Assembly: GCA_024195585.1 (NCBI GenBank)
Contig: SWBL01000014.1
Coordinates: 124,001 to 188,000, forward strand
Direction: 5' to 3'
Length of the DNA: 64,000 nucleotides
Source: Aureobasidium sp. EXF-3400
Taxonomy: Eukaryota; Ascomycota; Dothideomycetes; Dothideales; Saccotheciaceae
Made by a program: the position numbers and the translations under genes. Below are positions 54,327-64,000 of the stretch, in pieces; the first letter of the stretch is position 1; each line of letters starts with the position of its first letter. Below the pieces are notes generated by a model. That model was not told where the DNA came from, ran no database searches, and worked only from the letters and a program-made list of their open reading frames with translations.

Positions 54327-56456
54327 TCAACCCTCTTTCTGGGCTTCTCTGCCACGGTGGCTGTGCTTCAAGCTCTTCATGCTCAGTCTGGGTCTGCTTT
54401 TTCGTGTGTCTGCGGTCGGAGCCTTTTTACCACCAAGTAATGATGCAACCATCGGGGGTCTGACAGCAATGAATTTGCCCTTAGGTGAAAACACCTCAAC
54501 TTGTGGGAATATATCCTTTATAGTGTGCTCCTCTGGGGTGTACAACGGTTTCCACGTTGTGGTCTCGGAATCTGATGAGGCGGGCGGTCCATCGGATTCT
54601 GTAGATTCGTTTGGACGCGATATGTAGGCAGGCCTGTTCTTGGCCGACTTTCGTACTTGCGCGGCTAGCTCGACCCAGCCTACACCCTCGACCAAAATGT
54701 CTGCTGAGTATACTATGAAAGGCAGCTGATCGGGCTTCAACTTAGCGGCAGATTTAGAAGTCAAGGGGCCTGCGCGTTGCCTCGTAACATCCCATTCGAG
54801 CTTGAAAGTTCCTGCTGATGCCATGTTCTCGCGAGCTTCCTTTTTCATGATTGTGTGCAGGCCAGTGGCTCTCTCGCCGCTTGCGATAGCCACGGCCTTG
54901 TCGGTCGAGGTGATGTGAGGGTGTAGCGGCAGAAAGGTGTAGGACAAGAAAACCAGATCCGGAGTCGTGGGAGTGATGCGGATGAGACCACCTCCTAACA
55001 CCAAAGATTGGCCAGGCTTGATTGACATCTGCTCGGGGGTTACGCGGGAACTCATAACAAGATCCTGATGATGCTCAGGAAGCACAAACTCGTCGAGGTT
55101 GGATCGAGAAACACCAGGAAGATCGATGAGCTCACCCTTTCCACTACCAAATGGCACGCGGATAGGTGAAGCCGTGGTTCCAGGTAGAGACGAAATGACA
55201 GGCATGACAGGGTAGGGGACCTCGAGCTGAGCAGGCGGGAGCAGCGAACCTTCTTCCACATCAAACACGTCAGGCTCGTTCAAGTCAGCTGTTTCCAGTT
55301 GATTGTCGAGCGGAGCACTACCAGAAGCACTACCTGTGGAGTCGACATCGTCGACGCCTACATCCTGGACGGCAGGCAAGTCGGATGGAGACTCGATCGA
55401 GTTCTCAGGGGCTGAGGAAATGTCCGGCTCCAACTGCACACGCATGGGTTTGGGAGTGGGAAGTTTCTCTTGTGCCCTTCCTTTGGGGAATGCGACCTCG
55501 AACAGATTGCTTTTGCCCACGTTGACTTTGCCAACCATCCAAGCAGCACCGCCTCTATCCCAAATATCTTCCTTGACCTGTTTTGTCCACCAACCGCGCT
55601 TTGCGCTGACACATCGCATGTTGCCCAGTCTGACGTTCCTTCCGGTACGACCAAGAGCGTCACGAAGCGTTTCGCGCAGATATGGCATCAAGCTGTCAAC
55701 CTGTTCCTTATTCGGGGCGAGGAGATCGGAGCGGGTGATGATGAATGAGACGTCGGCGACACGGTCGCGAACGTATTTCTTGTGCTTGGAGCGGCGGTTT
55801 TGAGTGCGTAGGGAGGGAAGATCGAGACGGTTCAGAAGGTTGGGAATCAGCGACATTGGAAAGTCTGCGGCATCGATGATGTGGTAGATATGGTTGTTCT
55901 TGTGAGGAGAGTCTTCGATTATGCTACGGATGCTGTCGATGGAGGGATGAAAGATGGGGACACCGGCGTGATGGTGAAGGAGGCTGTGACATCGGTCGCA
56001 GATGGGAGTCTGCTTCTGTGGTTGTTCCTGAGCAGCAGAAGCCCCGTTGTTCAAGCCTAGCTCTTGGAGAACATTGTTGTCAATCTTGTCCAGAGTTGTC
56101 TGAAAGACGAGGTCCTCCTTTTTGGCATGATCGTGGACAAATTTCCTGATGGCAGACCTACTCAGATTGTAGAAGCCGGCTTCCTCAGGAGCAACCGTCT
56201 GACTTGGAGCACCACAGCCAGGACATGATAGAGGTAGCTTCAAGATCTTCTGCTTGACCTCGAATTCTTTGCGTTGAATCAAGTCATGTTGATCGAGTGC
56301 GGGAGAAATTGCCTCGGTTGAAGAGAGGCGTTTCGTGCCAACATTTAGTAATCGTGTTGATGCATATAGAGAGGAAATGGCTGGCTGTACGGAAGACCGA
56401 ACTAACGGATTCCTCAACAGAACATTGCGAGAGCGAATGACCACTCTACTGTACAT
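54327..56456 (-). CDS. GEP3: Gep3-like circularly permuted mitochondrial GTPase
   Basis: Mitochondrial GTPase of the Gep3/Mtg3 type, needed in yeast for small-subunit (15S) rRNA maturation. Single exon, 709 aa, starting at the ATG at 56456 after which a basic presequence follows (MYSRVVIRSRNVLLRNPLVR). A zinc-binding pair (CPGCGA ... CDRCHSLLHH) precedes the GTPase. The G motifs are in permuted order: G4 (ITRSD), G5 (CVSAKRG), then G1 (VGKVNVGKSNLFE) and G3 (LIDLPG). The acidic insert between G1 and G3 (about residues 370-470) is long and low-complexity. An upstream in-frame ATG extends into the neighbour's promoter and is not favoured. Confidence 0.88.
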   Translation of the reverse strand: MYSRVVIRSRNVLLRNPLVRSSVQPAISSLYASTRLLNVGTKRLSSTEAISPALDQHDLIQRKEFEVKQKILKLPLSCPGCGAPSQTVAPEEAGFYNLSRSAIRKFVHDHAKKEDLVFQTTLDKIDNNVLQELGLNNGASAAQEQPQKQTPICDRCHSLLHHHAGVPIFHPSIDSIRSIIEDSPHKNNHIYHIIDAADFPMSLIPNLLNRLDLPSLRTQNRRSKHKKYVRDRVADVSFIITRSDLLAPNKEQVDSLMPYLRETLRDALGRTGRNVRLGNMRCVSAKRGWWTKQVKEDIWDRGGAAWMVGKVNVGKSNLFEVAFPKGRAQEKLPTPKPMRVQLEPDISSAPENSIESPSDLPAVQDVGVDDVDSTGSASGSAPLDNQLETADLNEPDVFDVEEGSLLPPAQLEVPYPVMPVISSLPGTTASPIRVPFGSGKGELIDLPGVSRSNLDEFVLPEHHQDLVMSSRVTPEQMSIKPGQSLVLGGGLIRITPTTPDLVFLSYTFLPLHPHITSTDKAVAIASGERATGLHTIMKKEARENMASAGTFKLEWDVTRQRAGPLTSKSAAKLKPDQLPFIVYSADILVEGVGWVELAAQVRKSAKNRPAYISRPNESTESDGPPASSDSETTTWKPLYTPEEHTIKDIFPQVEVFSPKGKFIAVRPPMVASLLGGKKAPTADTRKSRPRLSMKSLKHSHRGREAQKEG

Positions 56457-56664
56457 TTGGGTGTTGTAACAGCTCGGAAAGTTTTGGACATGTGAGAGTC
56501 GATCAAGAATGATTTGGCATGACAAAGCGGCCAAAATGGTCGGCCCGAGCAGCTCCGCCATCCATGACTTGTCCATGCGCCACCATTCGCATGCATTCAA
56601 TTGCTTTGTACTTTCGACATCGACTCTCTCTCTCATCCAATTCACCTACTTTGCACTGTACAAC
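56457..56664. promoter_or_regulatory. Shared promoter of GEP3-like and SDHAF4-like genes
   Basis: Only 208 bp separate the start codons of two divergent genes for mitochondrial proteins, so they may be co-expressed. No motif is claimed. Confidence 0.5.
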
Positions 56665-57120
56665 ATGTCTTCGCTCAATCTCGCACGTCTCTCCGTCCGC
56701 GCTTGCTACTCGCCTGCCGCCCGCCGCACCATCAGCACATCACCAGCCTTGCGATCAGCATGGTCGTCCGGCCCTGCGCCGCCACGCCTCCCCAAGGAAG
56801 AGCAGGAAATCTTCGACAAGCTGACCAAGCAATCCACCGGCGCCTTCAGCACTCCCCAGCAAGTGCCTGAGGAGACAGTCGCCCAAGCCTCGTCCTCGAA
56901 GCCTCAAGTCAACCAATCGCCTCAGATCAACCAGTCGCCTGCTCTCAAGGCTGATGGCAAGGGCGAGGAGCTACATCCCAATGTCCGTCGTGGTGCTCCT
57001 CCAGAGTTCGAAGGCGACGTCAACCCTCAGACTGGCGAAGTTGGTGGTCCTAAGAACAACCCTTTGCGATGGGGTCACCAGAGCGACTGGAGTTACAATG
57101 GCCGTGTTACCGACTTCTGA
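56665..57120 (+). CDS. SDH8: Succinate dehydrogenase assembly factor 4 (Sdh8-like)
   Basis: Mitochondrial assembly factor that binds the flavinated Sdh1 subunit before it joins complex II. Single exon, 151 aa. The N-terminus is a clear matrix presequence (MSSLNLARLSVRACYSPAAR). The last ~45 residues carry the family signature: EFEGDVNPQTGEVGGPKNNP, then LRWGHQSDWSYNGRVTDF at the extreme C-terminus. The middle is a Pro/Gln/Ser linker with a short duplication (QVNQSPQINQSP). Its stop codon is 7 bp from the stop of the next, convergent gene. Confidence 0.93.
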   Translation: MSSLNLARLSVRACYSPAARRTISTSPALRSAWSSGPAPPRLPKEEQEIFDKLTKQSTGAFSTPQQVPEETVAQASSSKPQVNQSPQINQSPALKADGKGEELHPNVRRGAPPEFEGDVNPQTGEVGGPKNNPLRWGHQSDWSYNGRVTDF

Positions 57121-57127
57121 GTCCACT

Positions 57128-58189
57128 CTATGCTCCTCTATCCAGCCGCCCAACCTCCTCTTTCACCCTACCAATTTCGCCCTTGATCCTTGACATTTCT
57201 TCGACCGCCTCCTTCAGTCCTGCAACGCCCTCAAGTCGCTCCAGCCACTGCTCTCGGTCCCTGAGTCTTCTGCGTAGTCCCGCACTTCGAGCATCCATCT
57301 CTTCCTTCTTTCGAATGAGTTGCTCCTCGGCCCTTCCATCGTAGACTTGTCCAGCCACCGTCTTCCTCGCCACCAGCAGTCGCTTTTCCAGGCCTTGCCC
57401 GACTGTCGCAAGATGTTCCGCTCGCGCTCGAGTGTGTCGTCCTACACTGCCATGCATCACCTGCTCCAGTATTCGAATCGCCGTCTGCAGCAATTGCGCA
57501 TTGATTTTGAGAAGCCGGGTCAGTGTGCTCGCTAGCTCGATGCGCTTGACGCTGAGCTGCCACTTTGCTTCCTCGACTTCTGTCTGCAGAGCCTGGACTT
57601 GAGCTGGAAGTGTCGAAGGATCTGGCTGCTGCTGTGTTGGATCTGTTTTTGTACAATTAGCATAACTTTCAATGATACCCTTTCGTTTTCTTCCTTACCC
57701 AGTATTTGACATAGTAACATGACATTCTGCTCCATGTGTGTTTCGACAGCCGCTCTGACCGTCTCAATATTTGACATGAATTCCTCCACTTCGACTTGAA
57801 CGATATCCTCATCTTGAGCATCCAGTTTGCCATCCAACTGTGCAGAAACGATTTGTGCTGTTTCCCTCAACTGTGCAATCCCAAGTCAACTCTGCTGCTC
57901 ATTGTACCATGCTTCGTCGGGACAGAATAGCAGTCAAACTCACCTCGCCGCCCAACCCACCCTCTCCCTCCCCAAATGCAACAGCCCTCACCGCATCTTT
58001 GAGCACTTCCACCTTGGCCTGTTCAATTTGCTTGCTCTTCAGTGTGTCTCGAATCTTTACAGTTTCCTTGTCCAGAGCGACAGATTTGGAAACTCCATCT
58101 CGTGTTATTTTGTTTGTTGTTAGGTCTTTCCACAATAATGCGAATTGTGGATTCCGTGCCAGCGTTTCTGCATCTGGTTGTGGAAACAT
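57128..58189 (-). CDS. Hypothetical coiled-coil protein
   Basis: Exons (minus) 57944-58189, 57699-57870 and 57128-57642 join in phase to give 310 aa. Almost the whole protein is predicted helical and coiled-coil: TLKSKQIEQAKVEVLKDAV in exon 1, VEVEEFMSNIETVRAAVETH in exon 2 and IRKKEEMDARSAGLRRRLRD in exon 3. A short Gly-rich break ends exon 1 (FGEGEGGLGGE). The ATG at 58189 (MFPQPDAETLARNPQFALLW) is the first in frame. Size and layout recall fungal kinetochore or augmin-type subunits, but I cannot name it. Confidence 0.75.
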
Positions 58190-59001
58190 TTTTGACTTTC
58201 TCTTTTTGTTTTCTGTGATGTTTGCCAAAGACCTGAGAAATTCTCGGTTATGACGATGTTTGGAGTGTTGACTTTATGTTTGGTTTCTAGCAGGCGTGAT
58301 TGATGGTTGGTAAGGAGAAAGGTCGGAGGTGCTTGCTGCTTGCCCGCAATGACCATCTTGGTTCAATTTGTTGCCAACAATTCATCATTTGTAAGGAAAC
58401 AGTCTCTCCCGCTACAACTCATCCTGGTCCTGTACCCGGATCCAACTCTGTCTGTCCTTTCATCCAAACGCCTCACACCATGAACATTTCAAAAGACACT
58501 GACAATCAAACACATCATCTCAAGAAATGGCGAATGCGGCAATAAACTTCTCGTCTCAAAATCTGTTGCTCTCAATGGAGGAGACTACTGACTTAAAGAG
58601 ACAAGAAAAGAAAGAAGGGCTATGGTACAAGAATCTTGAAAGGGGTGAAGGCCTCCGTCTTGCCAACTATCTTGTCACACCTCGTCACTCATCAACCACT
58701 GGCAAAAAACCGCCTGACCTCCTGCAATCCTTCCTCTGGGTATCTCTTTTTGGGGGCGGAATAGAAATGCATTCCTCGAGCAAGCATGTATTCTTGGTGA
58801 GTCAATGGGTTGAGTTGATATTAACGGGGTAGGTCGTGTCTTTTGTCATGCATCATCATGTTCACAAGCTGCTTTGCTCGCGTTCCATGCTTTCTGGTCT
58901 CGTTATCGTCCTTCGCAAACAATGAGTGGTGTTGTATAATGCTTCTGCAGCTGAGCAACTCAAACCCGGTTTGACTGCAAAGAATAGTCATAGAGGTGAG
59001 T
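58190..59001. other. Intergenic region
   Basis: About 810 bp: promoter of the coiled-coil gene and 3' flank of the BET gene. The 101-codon plus frame at 58527-58832 has no domain and starts in probable UTR. Nothing else seen. Confidence 0.55.
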
Positions 59002-61827
59002 TTACTCTTCTTCGCTGCTCTCGCTGTCCTCGTCATCACTGGAATCGGCATGTTGAGGAGCCGATGCTGCTGCGGCGCCACCTTCACCATCAGCGTTACT
59101 GCCCATGGCGGCCATCTGTTCCTTGAGCTGTCTGATGCGGTCCTCTTGCTCATGCTTCTTCATGGGCTTGTGCTTCTTCTTTGCAGCGCCGCCCGAACGC
59201 GCTGACGGCTTCTCAGGTTCATAGTCATCATCGATCGCGTTGGCGTCCATCTCGACCGGCTCAGCCTTGGGGAAGATGCTGCGGACATAACGGAGCAGCT
59301 TGTGCTGCACTTCGTTGGGCAGGTCATCGATCTCGAGCTCAACATCGTCGCCGGCCATATCCTTGTACTTGGCAACGTTCTCGGTGATAATGTTAGTCAA
59401 CCTCTCTACCTGCTCGGCACTCATGTTTTCTGTGGCGTTACTGATTTCCTGCTTCTCATCGTAGGTAACCAGGCGTTGCTTCTTAGGCTTGGAGGAACTA
59501 GTCTTGATGGTAGGACGAGAAATGCTGGAACTGCCGCCCGACTTCTTGCTGGGTTTGCTTGCGACAGTGCTGCTGCTCTTGCTCTTCTTTTTGTTACTAG
59601 TGGCCTTGGGCGATGCGCGTTTGCCACCAGAAATCGACGCAACCATGTTCTGCATGGCAGCCAGTTGCTCTCTGAGTAGAGAGATGGTAGCCTCGTTGTT
59701 ATCGTGCTCGTCATCTTCCTCATGGGCATCATCGGACTCATCGCCATCAGAAACATCTGACACGGGACTAGCGCGTTGAGATTGGGGCGTATGTCTCTTG
59801 ATCCACATATCCTTCTTGGACCACTCTCCATGGAAAGCCTCCTGAAAGTCTCTGCCCATGTCGTGCACAATATTTCCAGCAGGGTTGAATTTGAAGCAGT
59901 TTGTGAACATCAGCTCGAAATCATTTCTGAACTCTTCAGCAGACGCGTATTGTCCTCCCTTGAGCTTCTGGGTGATGGTAGAGATGTCCATGGGGTGCTT
60001 GATAATGCTGAAGTATTGGGGAATGTTAAGAGCAACGGGATCGACAGGAATACGGAACGGGGCAGCGAAGCGGTCGTACTTTGGCTTGCGGAACTCATCC
60101 AGAATGTGCTCGCAGAACTTCAGACCTGTTTGAGCTTCCTTTCTCTTCGGCTTTGATTGTGAGTAGGGTAGATCGCGTGGAGCCGGAGGGATGACTGCCC
60201 GCTTGGGTCTGCCAGCAGTCGAGTCTCTGCGAATCATCGGGGTTCCATCAGGCAGAAGAGCAAATGTCTCGCCAGCAGGAGATTTGACTGGTGCAGCAGG
60301 CTTTGCTGGTTCGGGGCGTGGCAGAGCAGCAGGCTTGGGCGATGCCTTCTTAGCGACATGTGACTTCGGCTTGGCTAGTGCATCTTGTCCAGTGGGGCAC
60401 ATTTGCATCTGCTTCATGAAATAAGCTCGAAGGTTTTGTGCTGAGACAGAAGCGGCATGGTTAATGCCGTTAAAGGTAAAGCAGTTGGTAACCATGAGCT
60501 CGAAATCAGACACGAGTGCATCGACCGATGAGTACTGATCGTTCTTCAGCTTGTGCTCGATTGTGGTAAGATCCATGGGCTGTTTGACAACTGTCGGGTA
60601 GTGGGGAATGTTGAGCGCGACATAATCGACAGGCTTGGTGAACCAGAAGGCAGACTTGACTTTCTTGGTGTTCTTCATCTTTTCGATCAGGAAAGCCTTC
60701 TGACTCTTAGAGATAGGGCCAGAACTGATGCGAGGTGTGTTTTGAGGGCGAACAACAGGAACGGCGATTCCGTTAGTTCCACCGTTTGAAGTGACGGGTG
60801 CAGGCTGGGGAGTGCTAATAGGTTCAGTTTTCTCAAATTCAGCTTGCGCTTCGCCGTTGAGATCGTCTCCTGTCTTGGTGCGCTTTGCGGAAGGCTCGCT
60901 GGTCATATCATCTTCTTCTCGTGCGCGCACAGTTCCTGCTGATGGCGCATCCGACATTTCTTGATCCATCGATGTGTCTACCGGAAGCGCGGCAGAGTTC
61001 TGAGCAGTGGGGGCATCCATGGAGGGCGCAGATTCAGCAGCCGCAGTCGAGTCGGAAATGGAACCGTTAGCAAGAGGAAGATCAGAGGCTTGTTCTGATA
61101 CGGGTTTCGTGTCGTCCGGTTTTGACTGATCAGCAACACCGTTGAGAAGATCTGTGGTTGGGAGTGAATTTGATTCAGAAGTGGAGGCAGTAACACCATC
61201 GATGGCACCAGGTTTTGAATCTTCAGTTACCTGAGGCTCCGGCACAGTGGCAGAGTGAGTCTCAGTCGCAAGTGAAGGAGCGTCAGGCAGTTCAGTGTCC
61301 TCGGTGATGTGCGCTTCACCGTCACCAAGCGGCTCTGAAGGTGAAACGACAGGCTGGTTGAGGTTCGCGTTAGATGGGATGAACTTGGCAACACCTTCGA
61401 TGCCAGAAGATGGTTCCGTCACAGGAGCAGCGTCGGATGTAGGTGCAGCATCAACAGTCTGTGAGTCGGCAGGAGTTGGAGGGCCGTTGGCTGAGAGATC
61501 AGTCGCAGCTAGGGCCGGCTTCGACACGTCGGGGTCGTCGACAACGCCGTCGAGAGATTGTTTGACAACAGCGTCGACGGACTCTGCGTTAGGTTCCTCG
61601 CCAAAAAGATCATCACTTTGTTCAGCGGCGACAGGCAGGTCTTCATTGGGTCTGTAACAATTTCTCAATATTTACATTCGATAATTGATGATGGGATGGA
61701 ACGGAGGAAGTATGGAAGGTAGTGACGATGATAATAGATGATGGGGATGCAACGAGGTGGAACGACGGCGATGCAGGGAACAGCAGAAGAGGATAAGGGA
61801 AGAGACTCACCGGTCGACGTTTGCCAT
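59002..61827 (-). CDS. BDF1: BET-family double-bromodomain protein
   Basis: Chromatin reader that binds acetylated histone H4 and links to TFIID and SWR1. Exon 1 is only 17 nt (61811-61827, MANVD plus two bases), exon 2 is 59002-61651, and the product is 888 aa. A long acidic, disordered N-terminal half leads to bromodomain 1 at about 315-425 (ALNIPHYPTVVKQPMDLTTI, NCFTFNG) and bromodomain 2 at about 515-625 (ALNIPQYFSIIKHPMDISTI, NCFKFNP); both keep the acetyl-lysine-binding Asn. A coiled coil and the ET domain (about 735-800, LPNEVQHKLLRYVRSIFP) follow. The C-terminus is acidic and Ser-rich (DSSDDEDSESSEEE). Length fits the family. Confidence 0.95.
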
Positions 61828-62850
61828 CTCCGGTTGTAGTCCTGTTTCTGCTGACATCTGAGACGAAGATGGGTTGTGCAGCGTTGTGGTAGATAAAGAT
61901 GGCACGTGAACGGCCGAATAGAGAACGAGAAACGACAATCAAGCGACAATCTAGAGAAAGAGCGCGACGGGACTACTGTTGTACTGGGACAGGGCAAGAG
62001 CAAGTTATTATGCGCGTGGCACAAAGGATAAAAATTCCAGGAGCCGAGATGGAAAAAGTGGTTGCGGGTGTGGTGTAGTTGGTCGGCAAAGATTGTTCGG
62101 AGGAGAACGTGTCGCGCGAATCGGAAAGCCGGACGTGGACGTGGAGCGTGTTTCGACGCGATTGGAACTCGCAAAAGGATGCAAGTTTGGAAAGTCTGGG
62201 AGATTTATGATGCTGCCCCTAGCGCCCGCCTCACGTGACGTCGAGAAAACGCCGTGCGGCTGTGTGTCGCCACAAGGCTGCCGAGTCGAGCAAGAGCAAA
62301 CGCAGGGGGTTTTGGATAAGCAAGATGTTCTGGGTGGCACGGCTCTGCTTTTTGCAGACGGCGGGAGAATGAGGGCAAAAGAGGCAGCAGATCAAAATGG
62401 AAGTCGCTCACAAGCATACAGCTACCTTGGAGGGTGTAGAGGCTGGGCGTGGATAGCAGTGTATCGTGGTTGCCAGATTTCTCGTACTTGCCAAAAGTCT
62501 TGGTTGAGAGCAGTCGCCTTCGACCCTCAAACGGACACGGATGCCTACGTATGACACGCAAGGCAGCAGCGCAGGAGCAGCAAGACGGGGTTACAGGAGG
62601 CAGGAGTTTTGTCTGTCGCGAACGCAGAGCTGCCAGGCGACACAGTCATGTCAGATACATTCTTTCGTGGAGAAGAGGGCGAAGAAAAAGAGGCACAAGC
62701 AGCGGCACAAGGCTCATCAGCGAGCGGCGGATAGTCGGAGACACGCACAGACCTCAAACTTTTGGCATAGCGTTCCTAATTTTTTATCTCATCTGCAAAG
62801 CATCAAAGTCCTGGTAGCACACGACGGACCATTTTATATAATATTCCACC
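61828..62850. other. Divergent intergenic region of BDF1 and Utp5-like genes
   Basis: About 1 kb between start codons on opposite strands. A 191-codon plus frame (61979-62554) and 144-codon frame (62541-62975) lack domains and overlap frames on the other strand. A TATATAATA stretch lies at about 62834-62842, very near the Utp5-like ATG. Confidence 0.5.
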
Positions 62851-64000
62851 ATGAGCACAGCAAAACGAACACGGGCAAGACAGGCCGACGCTGGAGCAGC
62901 ACCCTCGCTGCCGCCATCGAAAAAGGCAAAGACTTCACAGCAAGCTGGCTCTGGACTGGCCTTCCTGACCGATGAGAACCAAAGAGCCGGAAAGAAGCTG
63001 CGCGCAAACTACACCAATGGCATCAAGGATTCACGAGCGGACCGCGTCGACGAGTCAAAGGCCCAAGTCGAGCAACACGAGGCCGAAGCACCAGACGTAG
63101 TCGAGATTTCAAGTGGAGACGAATCAAGCGCATACAGCGGCTCTGACGACGAAGCCGACGACTCCAAGCCCGCCACCAACGGCATCCACGATGCCGACGC
63201 TGTCATGGCCGATGCTGACGAGGATGTGGAAGATGGTGCAGACGGCCAGTCGTTCGGCGACATGCTGCAGGCAGCGCATCCCGAGACAATCGATGTCCAG
63301 TCCGCCTTCGCCGACCGCGAGGCAGGCACCCAAGCTCTGGTACCCATGAACCAGGACCGCTCTCTCGCCCTCCCCACAGCCACCTCTCTCGGAACCGTTC
63401 TTACCCAAGCTCTACGCACCAACGACCGCGACCTCCTCGAGACCTGTTTCCAGATGACCGATCTCCCCAGCATCCGCTCAACCATACAGAGACTTCAATC
63501 GCCGCTTGTCGCTTCCCTCCTCCAACGTCTGGCCGAGAGACTACACAAACGCCCTGGTCGTGCCGGAAACCTCATGGTCTGGGTTCAGTGGTCGCTCGTA
63601 TCGCACGGTGGCTACCTCGCCAGCCAGCCTGACGTTCTCAAGAAGCTCAAGACCTTGTCGCGCGTCATCAAGGAACGTGCCAACGGCCTCCAATCTCTCG
63701 TCACACTCAAGGGCAAACTCGACATGCTCAACGCTCAAATCGAGCTCCGCAAGAGCGTCCAAGAGACAAGAGATGGGAGATTTGACGACGGCGACAACGT
63801 GGACGATCATGTCATCTATGTCGAGGGTCAGGACGATCTTTTATCCGACGACGACAACGACCTCATCAGCAACGCTGTGGGTAGCGATCTCGGTGACCTG
63901 TCCATGGTCAATGGCGCCGACCAGGCATCGTCCGATGTTGAAGAGGAAGAGGCCGGAGAGGGAATGTTCGACGAGGAAGCCGAAGAGACATCCGATGACG
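62851..64000 (+). CDS. Utp5-like SSU processome component, 3' truncated by the window edge
   Basis: Nucleolar factor of the t-UTP/UtpA type. The frame is open from ATG 62851 to the end of the window (383 codons). The N-terminus is basic and disordered (PPSKKAKTSQQ), followed by an acidic stretch (VVEISSGDESSAYSGSDDEA). The Utp12 helical domain at about 165-300 is the recognisable part: LGTVLTQALRTNDRDLLETC, LQSPLVASLLQRLAERLHKR and MVWVQWSLVSHGGYLASQPD. Then comes an acidic tail still running at base 64000. Yeast Utp5 and human WDR43 have WD40 repeats before this domain; none are present here. It could thus be a short fungal form or a related Utp12-domain protein. Confidence 0.8.
   Translation, partial: MSTAKRTRARQADAGAAPSLPPSKKAKTSQQAGSGLAFLTDENQRAGKKLRANYTNGIKDSRADRVDESKAQVEQHEAEAPDVVEISSGDESSAYSGSDDEADDSKPATNGIHDADAVMADADEDVEDGADGQSFGDMLQAAHPETIDVQSAFADREAGTQALVPMNQDRSLALPTATSLGTVLTQALRTNDRDLLETCFQMTDLPSIRSTIQRLQSPLVASLLQRLAERLHKRPGRAGNLMVWVQWSLVSHGGYLASQPDVLKKLKTLSRVIKERANGLQSLVTLKGKLDMLNAQIELRKSVQETRDGRFDDGDNVDDHVIYVEGQDDLLSDDDNDLISNAVGSDLGDLSMVNGADQASSDVEEEEAGEGMFDEEAEETSDD

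Noticed and set aside
61979..62554. 191-codon plus frame upstream of the Utp5-like gene
   Set aside because: Lies in a divergent promoter, overlaps frames on the other strand and has no domain.

Overview
The window looks like a stretch of nuclear chromosome from a filamentous ascomycete (Pezizomycotina; I lean to Dothideomycetes, but that is an inference). The evidence is dense single genes on both strands, short GT-AG introns of about 50-110 nt with CTAAC/CTGAC branch points, and typical fungal proteins: a BAR-PH-ArfGAP, Shr3, Bdf1, Gep3, a GAF hybrid histidine kinase, a DEK_C-SWIB protein, a tetraspanin and an NLR-like protein. Exon models were made by eye from splice motifs, reading-phase continuity and family resemblance.

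Layout. 1-30 kb is mostly core genes: the 3' part of a DEAH helicase, an amino-acid permease, a BAR-PH-ArfGAP, an acyl-CoA thioesterase, a Dal5-type MFS transporter, a secreted Ser/Thr/Ala-rich protein, kynurenine 3-monooxygenase head-to-head with methionine aminopeptidase 1, the permease chaperone Shr3, LSm5 head-to-head with a large coiled-coil 3'-5' exonuclease, and a Ser-rich protein. 30-40 kb mixes eIF3b and a SWIB-domain protein with an accessory island. That island has three copies of a ~140-nt hairpin repeat, two of them inverted around a frameshifted SNF2-like pseudogene, next to a lineage-type zinc-finger gene. 40-45 kb is a hybrid histidine kinase. 45-52 kb is a second accessory region: a multi-TM protein divergent from an NLR-like gene (nucleoside-phosphorylase, truncated patatin, ankyrin, three TM segments), an FAD monooxygenase, an AT-rich relic and a tRNA-Ala. 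52-64 kb returns to core genes: tetraspanin, a BLOC1S1-like protein, the mitochondrial GTPase Gep3, SDHAF4, a coiled-coil protein, the BET protein Bdf1 and the 5' part of a Utp5-like ribosome-biogenesis gene.

Functional links. Shr3 is the ER chaperone for permeases of the class found at 3.3 kb. LSm5, eIF3b, MAP1 and the Utp5-like gene belong to RNA processing and translation. Gep3, SDHAF4 and possibly the exonuclease act in mitochondria. The most unusual material is the NLR-like chimera at 47.4-49.5 kb with its divergent membrane-protein neighbour, and the inverted-repeat unit at 36.5-38.5 kb.
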